From Bacilli bacterium (lineage in GTDB: Bacteria; Bacillota_I; Bacilli_A; RF39; UBA660): a stretch of 13,836 bases of DNA. The translations under genes and the position numbers were made by a program. Location of the stretch: assembly GCA_016302505.1 (NCBI GenBank), contig JAEDNL010000033.1:1-13836 (forward strand), read 5' to 3'. How positions within the stretch are numbered: the stretch's first letter is position 1; each line of letters starts with the position of its first letter. Positions 13,792 to 13,836 of the stretch are shown here, in pieces. The notes beneath the pieces are model-generated. The model was not told the DNA's origin, made no database searches, and was given only the letters and a program-made list of their open reading frames with translations.

Positions 13792-13836
13792 TTTTGGTTG
13801 AATACTCGCAGTTTGATTCGTACGAGTACTCTGACA

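Noticed and set aside
13668..13836. Open reading on the minus strand at the right edge as the end of a host gene
   Set aside because: The frame runs through the terminator hairpin and the TGTTGGGT repeats and shows no protein family pattern, so it is probably chance.

Overview
This is AT-rich DNA using the standard genetic code (stops are TAA/TAG; Trp is TGG). Most genes have strong AAGGAGG-type ribosome binding sites, and most regulatory sites have TTGACA/TATAAT-type promoters. This fits a low-GC Bacillota (Firmicutes) host; I cannot name a genus. Almost the whole window looks like one integrated mobilizable element. It has a tyrosine integrase at the right end, a MobV-type relaxase, a small replication/control block, repeated 8-bp motifs near both ends (TGTTGGGT and ATGACRTT), and an imperfect direct repeat at the outer edges (about 19-54 and 13755-13791) that may be attL/attR. 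No type IV secretion or coupling-protein gene is present, so it would be mobilized in trans (an IME) rather than self-conjugative.

Layout. Positions 1-258 hold the left end: terminators, dyads and repeats, with no gene. Positions 259-9132 hold seven minus-strand genes read right to left: an XRE regulator, a predicted type II restriction endonuclease, a DNA cytosine-C5 methyltransferase, a fused PD-(D/E)XK nuclease and DUF2075-type helicase, a 71-residue protein, a GHKL (MutL/MORC-like) ATPase, and a 510-residue protein with a PC4-like domain, a possible SRA-like domain and a DpnI-type C-terminal winged helix. Positions 9133-9320 are a divergent control region with two GAACGAAA-type operators around two good promoters. 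Positions 9321-10802 hold three plus-strand genes: a winged-helix protein, a small excisionase/HTH-like protein and a RepA-like RecA-fold ATPase. Positions 10803-11029 are a highly structured non-coding stretch with a cloverleaf fold, a competing long stem and a candidate oriT. The relaxase (11030-12445) and integrase (12504-13667) follow, then the right-end repeats.

How it works together. The XRE protein probably controls both its own operon (restriction-modification) and the replication/mobilization genes. Intrinsic terminators that overlap the stop codons of the methyltransferase and helicase genes, plus a consensus promoter buried in a 37-bp dyad at 4279-4315, split the defence cargo into separately tuned units. 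The first is classical restriction-modification. The rest is a nuclease-helicase followed by a small-protein/ATPase/DNA-reader trio. MutL/MORC-like ATPases beside C5 methyltransferases are a known theme of complex restriction systems. This combination lacks the usual Z1, Vsr and AIPR partners and is the most likely under-described system in the window.
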